The translations under genes were made by a program, and so were the position numbers. Source: Nymphaea colorata (taxonomy: Eukaryota > Streptophyta > Magnoliopsida > Nymphaeales > Nymphaeaceae). Taken from it: a DNA stretch of 64,000 nt. The notes under the pieces were generated by a model that did no database searches, was not told the DNA's origin, and worked only from the letters and a program-made list of their open reading frames with translations. This document shows positions 1 to 20,200 of this stretch, piece after piece (the stretch's first letter is position 1; the number at the start of each line of letters is the position of its first letter). The DNA lies in the NCBI RefSeq assembly GCF_008831285.2, contig NC_045140.1, positions 20,768,370-20,832,369 on the forward strand. Reading direction: 5' to 3'.

Positions 1-3000
1 TTAAAATTGTGATTCATATTCCTAGAACATGTGAATTGCATTATCAAACTACAAATTTTGATTCCAACATTATCAGTTAAAATTTTGGGATTGTGATCTC
101 ACCCTAGGGGATGAAATTATGGTTTCGAAAATTTGGAACGTTTTAATCTCTTTTTAGAGTGCAAAACAAGAAGGCTTTAATTCATGAATTTTAAAATTCT
201 AATTCTCTTTCCATCAAACATACCATTTCTAATCCTGAAACTGGAATTTTCATTCCTTTTTTGTTTGATTTGAAATATTGAATCGATAATCATAATTTCA
301 TGCTATCAAATGCTCTCTAAGTGGCTGTTTAGTATTAGGAACAAAATATGAGCGCTTCATGAATCTGTCTCACAATTAAGATGTACTCATATGATACTTG
401 AACAAGTGTCATATGAATTTACACTAATTTTGAGTTGTTGTTCCTATCATTTGGCAGTTAAAATACTATTTGAGTATTCTATAAATTTACTTCAAAGATT
501 ACCATAGATTCGAATTAGGTATATTTGAATCTACCCCAATCTTTGTGGTAGATTAATGAAACATGCATAAAGTGATTCATTTGTCAAACGACTTCTAAGG
601 GAACCATTTGTATTATTGTTTTAAGTGATCACACGGTAGAGATTAAATTGAAAATATAAAATCAAATTATTTTCTTAAAAGATTGAAACACCCCAAAGAG
701 AAGAGAGAAAAAAAAGAGAGATAAGAACACCTACCTCGATCATTTGAATTGTATTTTAATCCCCTAAAAAAGCAGTTTATCTTCCACGCTCTCCGCTTAA
801 TATCCTCAATCTAATTTGCTTAGAATGGATGTTCAAGATGAATTCCATTATAAGAAACGAAAGCCAACTCCAGAGAACTTGAAATGAGTGATCACTATAG
901 ATTTACCAACCCCAGTAGCTATAGATTTACCAAACCCCGCCGCTGAGACAAGAAAAAAAACGAAACAGAGAGGCAGCGTCTTCCTTCCTTGGGAGTGGAT
1001 CAAGCGAAGATCTCCCCTGTCAGTCAGTCTGCATACTGGCTGGAGGGTCATTGGGATTAGATCTATACGCATATCCAATCTTATTACAGTTCCTGGATTG
1101 TGGGTATTTTCCCCCTGGTTTCGGGATTTTCGCGGCCCTAAGATCCAAATCAGATCACGGGCTACCAAAAGTTGATCTCGAGTCCAAATCACATTCTTCA
1201 GGAATCGGACACAGAAAGCGAGGAAGAGATATCGGGTTAGTAGAATCCGATGGTATCCATACCCGATCCGAATCAGATCATGTGGATGATTTTCTCCTGC
1301 GGGCGGGAGAACAGCCTGGCACCCAATCACCGCTTGGACCACAGCGCCCACGTGGGCAGCAGAGCCTAACTTCAGTGGGGACCGCAGCCGCCCCACACTG
1401 GACTCCACAACAGAGCTTCCTCCACGTGTGAGGCGCAGAAAAGCCCTCAGAGGGGGACCACTCTCTCTCCATCTTTTTCCTTTTTTCATGCCCAATAATA
1501 AATCCATCGTCTTTACTGTCTTTCAGATTTCTTCGTTCATAATGGCGCAGTCTTCTCGAGTCAAAGCATGGAAAGTTAACTGAAGTTCCTTACCTCCATG
1601 GTAAATAATAACAAGAAGTTACCTTTCCAAAATCTAATTTCATAAACTTTGTGCGGTAACATTTCCACGTCTACCGAAGGAGTCTTTGTCGTTTTATCAA
1701 GAGCCACAGCAAGTGACCAAAGTAAATGCCCCTATCCTTTCCTCCACGACAGTGTCCTTTTTCATCTATTAAAAATCTTTCGTAGAGAAGGGAAAATAGA
1801 CAATTACCAGAGATGAGAGCAAGGGGGACCGTATACCAGGAGAATGTTGGTTGAAAAAATTTATAGGTCACGTGGCAGAAAATGACCTTCCTTCCCCATG
1901 TCGGTCATGGCACCACCAGTACAGTACAGTGGGCACCCAAGAGGGGAAAAAGGAGAAGCAGGAAGCCCGAGATCATTCATCATGGAAAGGGAAGGTGAAG
2001 CGCCGGGGATGGCATCCCAACTACGACAAAACGAAGCTTTATTGTGTCTAATGTGACCCTTGTTCTGAGATAGATAAGAAATTCTATAGAGGAAATGCAT
2101 CCCACTCACTTTCATGGCAATCAGATAACGTATTTAAATAGGGGAGCGCCTTCGATGGGGATATATAAATTCACCCTAATGTTTTAACGAAAAGCCTCTT
2201 GCATAATTAACAACCACAAAACCAATGCCAATCATGATAATTGACCCTTTCCTCCTCCCCTTTGCTGTTCTACTTTTTTAGAAAGTTATTCTCATTAGCA
2301 ATCGATTGTACGCAGTGACAAGCAAATGTCATTATCGAGCATAAAGATGTATGCCTTCCTAACCTCAACCACTAGTCGAGGTTGCATGCTTAAAAAGAAA
2401 AGGGGGAGGAGAAGCAAGTTCAGTTTGATTGTTACTGTTCGCAGATATCTGCACAATCCGCTTGGGGAACAGGGAATATAAGATGTTTGTTTTATTTTTA
2501 AGTTTTGACCATTTAGTAACGCCAGAAGATGACAAATTTCCGGCACCATATTCGTGTTTCATCTTCGAGGCCGAACATTTAAGCACCCCAATCTGTTCAG
2601 GCAAATATTCATTCTCAGGATTTCAGCAGTTTGCCAACATAAGATTCTTCTTCATAGAATCAAATATAGAACATGTAAGAAAAAAATTCTCTATACGTTT
2701 GAGCACCTGAATGGTTTACACTTTACACATAAGTGGTCGTGGTGCGTCAATCCAAAGTTGACACAGATTTCGCACTTGGTAGTTCGGGAACTGTTTCCAT
2801 TGTGGTTTCTAAAAGGAAAATCTTTGAAAGGTGAATCCGCTGTCCAGCCGAAAACTTTTAAATTAAGGATATTGTTTATGATAATCTATCTACATCATCT
2901 CTAGGTCTGCGCCTACTTCCAACCATTAGCTTCACAGAAGGCATGCAGTGAGAGCGACCTTTTGAAGGACCCAAAAAGGTTTTCCTTGTAAACAGACCAA

Positions 3001-5776
3001 CACGATTAACATAGCTCATTTGCCTATATCCGGATTTCATTTGACTTTGAGCTTCGGTTTCTAGCCGCCGTGAGTGAGAAAGTACCATAGCTTCTCCGTT
3101 GTCAAAACAACCAAATAAATTATGGCCAAACTCGATTTCTTAGGTTATAGGTGCATTTAAACAGTTAATCACGGAGATCAGAATTTGTCTAATAAAACTT
3201 TTCATTATTAAGAAACACGTTCATATCTCAAATTGATCCAGAGCTTATCAAATTAAATATCATTTAAGATGTTATTAACCACATCTATATTCCAGTCTTT
3301 CTAGCCTAATAGAAGAGATATGCTCATTCACAGCTTCAACCATAAGCCTTCCCCTATTTTAGTGGAATGCAGAACTGTCAATGCGACAAACAAACATGTT
3401 CAAACCGAAAAGGTACTCTGTCAATGTAGGTGCATGTGTCGCACTCATGCTTCGCTAAAATTTCCATGACATGAGCTGTTTCATCAGCCTGCACACATAT
3501 GAAGATAAAATACTTTTGAACGCAGTTGGCAATGATCAGGTAATTAACTCCTTCATTGGCTCTTACAGTGACAAAACAAACCAATCAAGTAGATGTATAA
3601 AAAATATATATATATATTCTGTGCCGCATCCTAATCAAGGGCGTAATATCTCCAATATTGTGAGAAACACGTAATATTACCGGATTCTATAACAATACAT
3701 CGACAATATTTTTCTATTCACGCCCAGGTTTTGAAACCTTGAGTTCCACAGGAGCAATGGCGACATGTTCTCTTTACTTTTTCTTGCTTTCTTCTTCTTC
3801 TTCTCATCTTCGAGTACCTCTTGACAAAGAAACGGCAGCTCGAGATCAGGCGGGTAATTGGGAAAGGAAGAATTATGAATTCCTACACAGACGTAGTAAG
3901 CAAATGCATGGGATACGATCCGCGTGGTCCCTTAATCATTGGTCCAGGGAGGGACAGATCGGAGATGGTTTGAAACCTTCTGTCTCCTTGGAAGTAGTGG
4001 CTACATATCACTGATCTGCAGCGGATCATCTGTTACTGTTTTGTCAGCCTGAGTACTTTATCTTTACTTCCCCCATGGGTAACAAAGAGTTTTTGACAAG
4101 AAAAAGAATAGATAAAAAAGTAGTAGAACACAACGAAAATTACTGTGCAAATTAATTGCTTTTATTATAGATGCAACTAGCTGATGCGTCCTCGTTGTTG
4201 GACTTTAAAATTTCTCTCATAACTTGAAGGCCTAAAATTCAAGCCAAGCGTCCACCACATCTTGTCCAGACACTGTTGTCCGCATCAATTCAGAACAGGA
4301 ATACTTCGAGTGAAAAGCTGGATTCAATGCCCAAAAATACAGGAAGAGTGAAAATTCAACTTGAACGATGGCCACAAGAAAACAATCGTAGATTGTTTGA
4401 CATGTCAAAGGCAAGGAAACTAATTCTCCACATAAAACAAGAGCCGGTACAAAAGGTTAAGTTAGCTACAGTTGTAGAAGCATATAGATGCCTTCATAAA
4501 TAGTGAAAGGTGGTCCTTACTTTTTTGAAATCGAAAGCCTTGAATGAATGGGCCACTGAAAATGTTGAGATCCTTAAATGCGATCTTAATCTTATTCATC
4601 TTCAGCCATAAATAAATAGGAATTCCAAGGGTGCCCATCATTCTAGACCAATCAATTGGCGACCTGCAAAAGAGCAGGAGGAGAATATTTACATTGAGAA
4701 TTTACGAGGGTGCAATTAATTTTTAGTGCACGATGATGACTCTTTAAGTTTTGAGCAAGACAAATCTGCTCTCGCCCTCTCTCTTTCGTTGAAAATTACT
4801 TAGTGATAGCTATTCGCCAACTCCAACTGTCAATTGCTTCCCATTGATTTCTGAAGACTGTTGGTTTAAGGGTCTGAAACGACCAGGAATATGGACCCCG
4901 CCCTCATGTGCGACAAGATCAATATCACAAATTTTCAGCCCTAGCTAGTTGATGAATCAATACTGAAAAATAAGTTTCTTTCAATTGATATATATCGCTC
5001 AAGACTCTCATGTGTAACCATCAGCTGCTGGTAAGATTCCAACAATGATAATTTGACATTGGCAATACCATATATTTATCTTCGGACGTTTCAATATCTT
5101 CTGATATTCATGAAGCCTTATTTTTTAAAATAAAATAGATAAACAAATAAAGCGTATGTCATGAAATTCTACAACTTAAAACTCTTTTCATGCTCTTTTA
5201 CCAAGAATAGGTCCAATCACATGCACTATGACTTTCAACTTCCCTAGCCAACAAGAAATCTATAAATGGACCCAGTTTCCTTGTAAGAAAGTGATCATTC
5301 CCCACCATGTTTATTGTATGATTAGGTAAGATGTTAAGTCATAAGAACTAAAATAAGAGATAATCAGAATATTATAATGCACATAGGTTAGCATAGCAGG
5401 TACCATGGAAGGAAGGGGCCAAAAAAGAAAGGCCTCTACTGTCATCACTTACACATATTTTAGTAGTATTTCACACCTAGCCCGCAACTTCTGTCATTAC
5501 TCAATGCTTCCTTTGCATATTATGTGAATTAACTATCTTCACGCCCACATATTTTAATACCTGCACCGCTCTGCGTCATACTTCAAGGGATTGGCTGAGC
5601 CACAAGAGACAAGCATGAATCATGAAACTTCGAAGGACCGGGTGTTACTTGAACCCCACGTCATCTCGTTTTCACTTGCCGGTGGAAGTAAAAAACTACT
5701 GGATTTTAAACATTCGTTCTAGAGATTACCATATATATGCCCCACATGTTGTAATATCAATAGCAGTATACGTAGC

Positions 5777-11832
<6,056 letters not shown>

Positions 11833-12029
11833 GTTGTCTGCTGTATAAGAAGAGAGCAAAGCGGAATAAAATAAAAGAGAGGAAAAAATAAAGCTACCAG
11901 TCAGAAGGACAACGATGTATGTGTTTTAAGGCTCCTGGACGCCCCTCCTGCAACTCTCATGAGGTAACATCCCCCCTCAAACCCCCTCTTTCCCCCTAGC
12001 TAGATAGAGAGAGACAGAGAAAAGAGACG

Positions 12030-12176
12030 ATGATGATGATGATGAAAACCCCTTGTTGTATTTGTTGCCTGACACTGCTCTTGATGAAAACCAAGTATGG
12101 CTTCTCTCTCACCTCCTCTAGCACCTACCCACCTGAGTTCCCTTGTTTCTTTTCCAGGCAGGTTCTCCCCAGATGA
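12030..12176 (+). other. Upstream ORF 1 in the BELL gene leader (48 codons)
   Basis: Five ATG codons in a row (12030-12044) open a 48-codon frame that ends at TGA 12174-12176, before the main start at 12353. The peptide begins with five Met and has a Cys-rich, hydrophobic stretch (KTPCCICCLTLLL). If the transcript starts upstream of 12030, this frame would be met first by scanning ribosomes. Whether it lies in the mRNA is inferred. Confidence 0.35.
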
Positions 12177-12330
12177 CATGGTTGTGCTAAATCCGCTGCC
12201 ACCACCACTACCACAGTCGCCGCCAAGGCAAAGCCACCACCGTGCGGAGAAACCACAAAGGAGGAAACAAACAAAAGGCGCAGGAGAAGCGGCGGGATCA
12301 ACCAGCAGCAGCAGCATAGGTGGGGAGTAA
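12097..12330 (+). other. Upstream ORF 2 in the BELL gene leader (77 codons)
   Basis: This frame opens at ATG 12097 and ends 22 bases before the main ATG at 12353. It overlaps upstream ORF 1 in another frame. The peptide is rich in Pro, Ser and basic residues, with no motif I recognise. Its closeness to the main start could limit reinitiation on the BELL frame; that is inference. Confidence 0.3.
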
Positions 12331-12352
12331 GGTGTAAGAAGTTCTGAATTCT

Positions 12353-15179
12353 ATGTCCGAGAGCCTGCAAGAAGGAGGCTTCGGATTCACCGATGGTTTT
12401 GGGAGGCCAAGAGTCCGGAGCCACCAACAACCCCAAATCCAAGCACCCCACATCGCTCAGCAACTCCGCCGTGATAAATTGAGATTCTTCCCGGGAACGT
12501 CTAGCCTCGACAACATCCTGGAAGGTCACCAGCAGCAGCATCTGCAGCAGCAGGATCCACACATCCAAGGCTACGAGAGCTCAAGCATGATGCTCTCGGA
12601 AATGTTCAACTTCCAACCGGGAGCAGATCTGCTCGGCATCCCCTCCCATCTACATGGAAAGCATGGAAACATTGTGAATTGGAAGAGCCACAACAGTGGC
12701 AGCGGCAACGGCAACAGCATCACCAATGATTGGTACAGCGGTGGTAGGCAAGCCGGGGTCTTGAACCCAAACCCCCACCCTCACTTGACTTCTTTGGGAG
12801 TATCAAAGGAAAGCGGTGGCAACAATAACCACGCTGGCCATGATGATGATCATGATAACATCAACAATAACGTTAGCAATAACAATAACACCGGCAATAG
12901 GCATGAGAATAATAGCGGTAATAATATAGGGCATCATCAGATTTCCAGCATAAATGCAGATGCGGCAGCCATGCAGCTGTTCCTGATGAACCCGGAGCCG
13001 GAGCAGCCCTCAGCACCACTTCACATGCTTCTTCCCGGCCCCTCCGCGGACGCCCATCAACTCCAGCAACTGCATCACAACTTCTCGCCCACCACCGCCT
13101 TTTCGGCCACTGCCAACAACGTGATTCCGGCAGCCGTGCAGCTGCAGCAGTTGAATTGGGGCGGAAGCGGCGCAGCTGCAGCCAGCAGTGGCGTTGGGAA
13201 GTTGAGGAATTGGGGAGGGGGAGGTGAAGCAGAAGGCGGGAAGATAGCGGAGAATCAGGGGCTTTCGCTCTCTTTATCATCGCTGCAGCACCTGGAAGCG
13301 GCCATGCACGGAGGGGAGGGGGCTGCAGCGGCCGTGGCTGGAGGGAAGGCGGAGGAATTGAGAATGGATGGAGTAGTCTATTACCCTTCTCAAGCTCATC
13401 AGAGTGGGCTGTACGCACTGAAGAGCGGTATAGTTGCCAATAGTGTTGTTGGTGCTGGTGGTGGCGCTAGTGTGCCGGGCCTGCAGGCTCTCCAGGTTCA
13501 CCTGGGCTCGAGCCCCATGGCCTCCGTCTCAATCCACTCGTCTATGATCCTGAGGAACTCCAAGTATCTAAGGGCTGCCCAAGAGCTATTAGAAGAGTTC
13601 TGCAGTGTTGGGAGGGGGCAGATAAAGAGCAGAAGGTTAGGGAAGCAGGAGAGCTCTAAATGGGGATCCACCAATAACACGGGGGACACGAACCCTTCCT
13701 CTTCTCAATCTCCTCACGCTCCACTGTCTTCTTCTGATAGATTTGAACACCAAAGGAAGAAAACCAAGCTCCTTGCCATGTTGGATGAGGTCAGCCCTCC
13801 ACATCTCTCCTTTTCCCTCTGTGATTGGATGATTGGTGGCTCGCTCTTTTTCGCCGGATTCCGGCAGCTTTATTAATTGGGGCTGACGAGTTTTGCGTGA
13901 AGGGGAAAACGATTACTTGTTTTCTTATATTTAGATTATTTTTGGGGATTGGTCGTACTTGGGGATTTTTGGGACGAAGGGTTTAAGGTAGGTCCAATGA
14001 GAAAAGACGACCCACGGCGAGGAAATCTTCAAGAACTAAAAATAAGAATGTTGTTTGGATCAGAAGTGGCACAAAAGCTGCTACTTCGAGAAATTTCGTA
14101 GGCCTGCAGAACCAACTATTTGATTTTACTTCGCAGTGTTTGACCTTTCTGGAAAAAAATAATTAAAACAAATGACTGCTCATTCCTTGCTCCCTCCAAC
14201 TCCAATTTCGTTCTTCTTTGATATTTGGGCACGTTCCTTGCTTCTATATTTAGACCTGCTTGCTTTGGTTGGCCACCCATTTTCCTATTCTACGCCCTTC
14301 CTTTCTATAATATCACTGAAAATTCAGGTTGGTTGTTGTGTCTCGGAGAGTGAAACTAACTAATGCTCTAATGTTTTCCTTTTCTTTTTTTATTCCCTTA
14401 ACAGCCATAAACTATTAGTTGTTAACCGGATACCCATCTGTTTGCCTCTTCTTCTTCATGACGCCCTTGATTTTTGTGCTCTTCTGTTTTCTTTTACTTT
14501 TATAAACTTCGAATTCTAATGCTCGTTGTCATATGAATAGAAGCTTCTTATCTTTGTTAACCGAACTCATGCTGTTGTTTTCTAATCGGTACTCTACGCA
14601 GATTCGGCACAGGCCGTTCTTTTTTTAAATTTCAATTATGGAAGAGGAATCCCATTCATATCATTGTTCATAATAATAATAATAATAAATCATTAAGCTT
14701 TTGGCGTTTTAACTTTGTGGGTATAGTTCTTAATAAACATCTTGGTGTGAGCTTCAGGTGGACAGAAGATACAACCATTACTGCGAGCAAATGCAGCAGG
14801 TTGTTAACTCATTCGACTCGGTGTTGGGGATTGGGGCAGCACTGCCGTATACATGTCTTGCTCAGAAGGCCATGTCAAGGCATTTTAGATGTTTGAGGGA
14901 CGCAATAGCCGGCCAACTGAGGACTACTAGCGAGCTCCTTGGCGAGAAGGACGTGAGTGGGTTGACAGGAATCACTAAAGGAGAGACACCAAGGCTTCGT
15001 CTGCTCGATCAAACCCTGAGGCAGCAGAGAGCCTTCCACCAGATGGGCATGATGGAGCAGGAAGCATGGCGCCCACAGAGAGGACTTCCAGAGCGCTCGG
15101 TTAACATCCTCAGAGCCTGGCTTTTCGAGCACTTCCTTCATCCGTATGTCCACCCTCTTCCCTCTTCGTAGTTCATCTA

Positions 15180-15225
<46 letters not shown>

Positions 15226-17296
15226 AAATGGCGTTGCTTTTACTTCTGCTGCTGCTCTTTTTCCAGAGTGGATGTCTGCTTATGTTTCGCGATGTGGAAA
15301 CGAGGTCAATTTGAAAACGAAATATTGACGAACGGTCAGATTAGAAAATGTTGAATGTGAAAGCTGAAATAAGTATGAACTTTCGTCATAATTGACGCAA
15401 TTTCTGAAGTGTTGTGTTGGGCCTATTGGCTTTCTGTACCATGATAAGATCAATAATTATGATGATGCTATATTATACAGTCACAGCAACAGTAGTGGTA
15501 GTAGCAGTAGCCGTAGTAGACTTGTAGTAGTAGTGATGGTGGTGGAGGTAGTGGCGCTGCAATAGTAATTAATATAGTAATACCGTAGTTGCAGTCACAA
15601 TGAAAAGTCGTGATTTTTACCTTCTTTTAGGTTTGGAAAAGAGAGAAAAAGGAAAATTTTTTATGATTGCTGCGGTACTTCATCAATGTCATTACGCCAA
15701 GTAGGATCGATCAATCATTCTCAGAGCTCAGACCTTTATGCATTTGTTTTCACGTTGAACGTGGTGATCATCTTTCTCTTGTTTCCAGGTACCCGAGTGA
15801 CGCGGATAAGCATCTGCTGGCTCGACAGACCGGCCTATCTAGAAACCAGGTTCGTCATCTCCCTCTCAGAAATTTTTAAAAGAGCTAAAAAGAAGAAGCA
15901 TTAAAAAAATGATCGCTTGAACACAGTGGATGAGCTTAAAAAAGGGTGAAACATATGCTGAAAGAGGCGTCTTTTTCTTCTCCCACTGGGTCTTTTCTTG
16001 GGTACTGCTGTTTGAAGTGCTAGAGCAGGAATTCACTCTGTGACGGTTGTGTTACATTATAATATTGGGATTGCTTCTCTCGATTCTACCGTGGTCTATG
16101 ATAATTCATTGTCAGCATCTTGCTAACACCAAACCAAAAGATTGTCTCTTCTATTCTAACAAGTATTCTTTTTTAATGAGTACACGGGACCCTTCACCTT
16201 ATTTAAATTTATTTTTTGTTTAGGCTTGCAACTAGGGCTGCTTATGTTTCAGCATACCTACAGAGCTAGAATAACAACAAAACTAGTAGCTTTTTCGATC
16301 GTATTTCCTTGCTGGTGGGCTTTTCTTTTTTATACAAGGATCAAACGATAGATGACACAGCCCCCAATAAACAAACGTACTGATCACATCTTCATCAATC
16401 CACTACAAAGAATCTTAACCTTTTCTTTTGTGGGTATTGTTCCATACACAAGAACATGCCCAAAACTGAAAGGGGTCTGCGAGAGCATGCACGAAGGGTG
16501 GTGAATCAACCCCACGTTTGTCACTGTTACAGTCTAGCCGTTTTTCTTCCTTTTGTTTTTGTGGCTTTCTTTTTGGGGCATTGTTCCAAAAGCATGGACA
16601 AAACCACATACTGAAATGGGTATTTGGAGATCTGTATGACATAATGTTTGTCGCTTGCTACAGGTGTCCAATTGGTTCATTAATGCCAGGGTTCGGTTGT
16701 GGAAACCCATGGTGGAAGAGATGTACCAAGAAGAAGCCAAAGACGACCATGGTGCCTCTGGCTTCGGCTCTGCTTCCGCTTCTGCTGCTGCTGCTGCAAC
16801 TGGCGCTGGCTCAGCAGCTGCAGAGGGAGCAGCGGGGTCAGCCGGCAAAAGATGCGATGTTAATATGGCAGAAAAGGATGCGACGGCCAATCCTGCTCAG
16901 ACCGCAATCAATAAACACCCCAATTTGGCAGCAACCCTCGTCAGCATCACCAGCCACCACCACACCATTTCCAGCCAAAACGATCCCGGAAAAGAAGCCG
17001 GAAGCCTCCTTCTGGACGACTCCCCACCACAGGATCCTGTTCCTCCGCTCTCCGGCGACTCTGATTCTTTCGAATTCTCTGGCCGGATGCCCGTTGACGC
17101 CGAGCCCGGTCTCTCCCTGCCCGTTGGGTACGGTGGTAACGGGCTCTACCATGGTCGCGACCTGAGCCATATATCTCTGACGCTCGGACTCCGGCACGCC
17201 GGCGGCTTGCAGGAGCAAAGCCGGTTCACTGTACGTCCCGGGGGCCGAGGGTTTAAAGCCGGGGAGAGCCAACTCCTGCGGGACTTCGCCGGTTAG
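12353..17296 (+). CDS. BLH2: BEL1-like homeodomain protein, SAW1/SAW2 (BLH2/BLH4) type
   Basis: TALE-class transcription factor that works in the nucleus as a heterodimer with KNOX proteins; SAW1/SAW2 repress KNOX genes in Arabidopsis leaf margins. Coding exons are 12353-13789, 14758-15143, 15789-15849 and 16664-17296, all with GT-AG junctions and matching phase, giving 838 residues. Visible parts: LSEMFNF near residue 81; [10 protein letters not shown] near 205-214; GLSLSLSS near 303; SKY domain ([19 protein letters not shown], 399-417); BELL domain from about 462 to 545; homeodomain about 586-648 with the Pro-Tyr-Pro TALE loop (608-610) and [12 protein letters not shown] (632-643); C-terminal ZIBEL motif ISLTLGL (798-804). 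The N-terminal motifs and the end [12 protein letters not shown] match Arabidopsis BLH2/BLH4 as I remember them. Odd points: Asn/His-rich and poly-Ala linkers, a 61-base exon inside the homeodomain (usual for the family), and a (GA)n tract just after the exon 2 donor. The ortholog symbol is by similarity; BLH2 and BLH4 cannot be told apart here. Confidence 0.95.
15185..15221. repeat. (GA)n microsatellite in BELL intron 2
   Basis: A 37-base GA run begins 41 bases after the donor of intron 2 (15144-15788). It is the only long GA tract inside the gene and lies in the intron that splits the homeodomain. Confidence 0.95.
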
Positions 17297-20200
17297 CTTA
17301 GCTATAATGCAGCTGCATTGGTGCAAACTCAGTATTAATGTGGCGCCGGGAATTTTTCTGGTTGCCTGAATTCAACTCGGAATCCAGTGTAGATTGGAAA
17401 TCAGGTACGCCCTCTGTATACGTATATACATTATATGTACGTGTGGATGTATGAAAGGGATTCTGTATTGAAATTATATCGTGTCGGAAGACACGATCGA
17501 AATGCTTAGAATTTTAGGTTTTCTGTAACTCTTTTAAATCCTCTTTGTTAAGTGTAGGGATGTATTATAATAGATTGTTAGAAACAATATCTTCATTATC
17601 ACCATCAACATCATCCTCTCTCCCCCTCCCTCTCTTTCTCTCTCCCTCCTGTTCTTTGTTAGTTTTAAGTTTTTGCTTCTTGTGAGTCATATGGAACATG
17701 AGAAAGCCTCCTGTTCTGGACCTGATCATGAGATTAATTTAGTGGAAACGGCGGTGGATATCTGAGTTTGATGAAGTGATATACTCCTTGAACTGCATTA
17801 TCTACATGCATAATTACAGGCGCATATATGGAAGATAATGATTTCATGGGCTCCAGCATCCTTCCTTCGGAAACGAAGCCATCTAAAAAATACGACAAGT
17901 GCGCAAAGTTTCTTAGTTAAGCTGGCACTGAGCTAATTACATGAGCTGCAAACTTTCCTTATTTTGCGCATTTAATGATGAATATGTTTGCACTGATTGG
18001 CATCTCGGTAGAGATCCTGCATCCTTGAAAGGAAAGAGAACTCACAGAAATTTTTTTTATCGTGCTACAATATGCATGCCAGTTCTTTTTGGGTGCAATG
18101 ATTCCCACATGGGTGCTTTTTCTGAAATAATTTCCTATGGTTGATGCTTTTTCTTAACTACAAACTAGAATCGAGGAAAGGAATCTGTGTTTTGATGCAA
18201 GCCTTTCACGTGTCGCCTGTTTATTCCAAAGTTCGCTCTTAGGATTCCCAGCATGTTGCTCACAAAGCATTTGTGCCGTTGCGGTCAGAATTAATTGAAC
18301 AGACGCTGGTTATTCCAAGAATGAAGTGATTTCGACACGGTATTCTTTTTTTTTTTTTTGGGGGGGGGTTTTCCTTTAAGAAATGGACCAAAGAATTGTT
18401 AAACTCGCTCATATGTTTCAATAATTAAAGTGGGCTTAAAGAATTAGAAGTCACTGTCTTTGCCAAGTCATTCTTTATTTTGAAGGCACAAGCCAAACTG
18501 GCGAAGAAGCCGTTTTCTTTCAATATCGATCCAAGACCTATTGGCTGCATGATTTGCTACACAATTATGAGCGCTTTAGCCTGTTCTGTATTATTCAAAA
18601 ATCTGAAATTGACACTCGAAGCGAAGAGCTTCGTTATTAAAAGTTATGTAATGAATCGCCTTAGTCTGCGTGCCACTCGTCCAGTATGATTCATATGCCC
18701 ATTAAATACGTTGTTTCGAAATCAAGCAAAAAATCCTGGAGATGTGAATTGCCCATAACTTAAACACTTGGATTGGATTTCGTGCCACCTTCTATTGCCA
18801 ATCGTACTCCCGTTCAAATGTATTTATTCAATCAAGCAAAAGTCCCTAGACATGGATGTTGTTGATTGCTGATAAATGATAAGCTACATCAGGCATTGAA
18901 AATGTTCCGTACAACCCAATTCATTGCTTATATTGAATATATTAAGTGGTTTCGTACATGATCAGACCTATATAATATTTGCTCTTTAAACTGTCGAGAT
19001 GCTCAAGGCTCAAAAGTCTATGTCCTCAACTAATTTTTGCATACATGCAGGAACTTGTTAACCTCATTTGTAGAAAAACAAATTAAGCAGAAACCTTCTT
19101 CTCCTCTTCCTAATGCTAGGCCTTGGCATGCGGATCATAGATTACCTGGCCAATGAGTATACGCTGAGTAGCAAAAGTAAGACCGATAATCTTGCCCTTT
19201 GAGGTTCAAGTCAGGAACTTGGTGCATGTTCATGTAATTCGATAGAAGTGTTGTTCCTAACCCTAGCATGTTTATTGAAAATGAAAGCAAGCATAGCATT
19301 CGTGATGTAGTGAAAAAATTTAACTAGCCTTTACATATCTTGGGATGGCCTCTTTCTAGCTATGAGGGTTAAACCAACCTCCTCCAACAGCCGATCGTGG
19401 TTGGCAATTCTCTCAAAATCAATGGAATGCCCATATATTGGCTCGAATTTTTATGGCAAAGCCTAAACTGGACCTCTCGATGATGCACGTTGCCTCTGAT
19501 GTGACTCAAGCCTTGGCCAAATTAATCAAGGAGCTCGGCTATATGTAGCGGGCCTTTAGATTTAACATACTGAACTATATGTTAAGGGTAAACATTTTTC
19601 ATTAACATGCTGTATGTAAAACTGTCTTCTCAATGCCCGTACCAAATTCTTCCAATTATAGCAAGAAATGGTTTTGTCATAAAAATTTGGATGTTACGTC
19701 CCATGGGGGTGGAGTATATTTGGTTATAAAATGTCAATGGTTGTTGAAGCATGGGCATATTTATGTGTCTAAATATACATACAACTTTAGAATATTGTAC
19801 GCACACATGCATGCGCAAACTGTTAGTTTAACGTGAAACGTTTCCTCTATTTTGCTAGAAATTGTTAGGGTTTGCAAAAGGGAACCGATGTGGTAAGAGG
19901 CTTTAGCTTTTTTCAGGGAGATATGTATATATACGGCAGGCAAATTAAAGATCTGACTTCATTAATTGTCGTCATTGTATCAGCAGCCTTATTGATGTAC
20001 AATTCTTGACTAGAGTAGAGTAGGCTCAGCTCGGCAAACTAAAGGCAAGCGCCTTGTATAAATTTGACTTGCTGTCAATTATTTAAGTGAACTGAACGAC
20101 TATCAACCCCTTTGCTCCTCCTGCCGGGTGAGCAGAACTTTAAATTTTTTAGCCTCTTCTTTTGCTTCAGCTAGAGCGTAGAGGTTCAACGTACAGATAA

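Noticed and set aside
848-1507. 219-codon frame on the minus strand and overlapping plus-strand frames
   Set aside because: No motif, biased only by local GC content, and frames on both strands are open. No splice or start context supports a protein.
12095-12157. A short intron in the BELL leader (GTATGG to TTCCAG)
   Set aside because: At 63 bases it is shorter than most plant introns and the donor is weak; without RNA data the leader is better left unspliced.
12125-13418. Long minus-strand frames opposite BELL exon 1
   Set aside because: They are shadows of the GC-rich, repeat-rich exon on the plus strand.
19195-19225. GGTTCAAGTC resembling a tRNA B box
   Set aside because: No matching A box at the right distance and no acceptor stem pairing.
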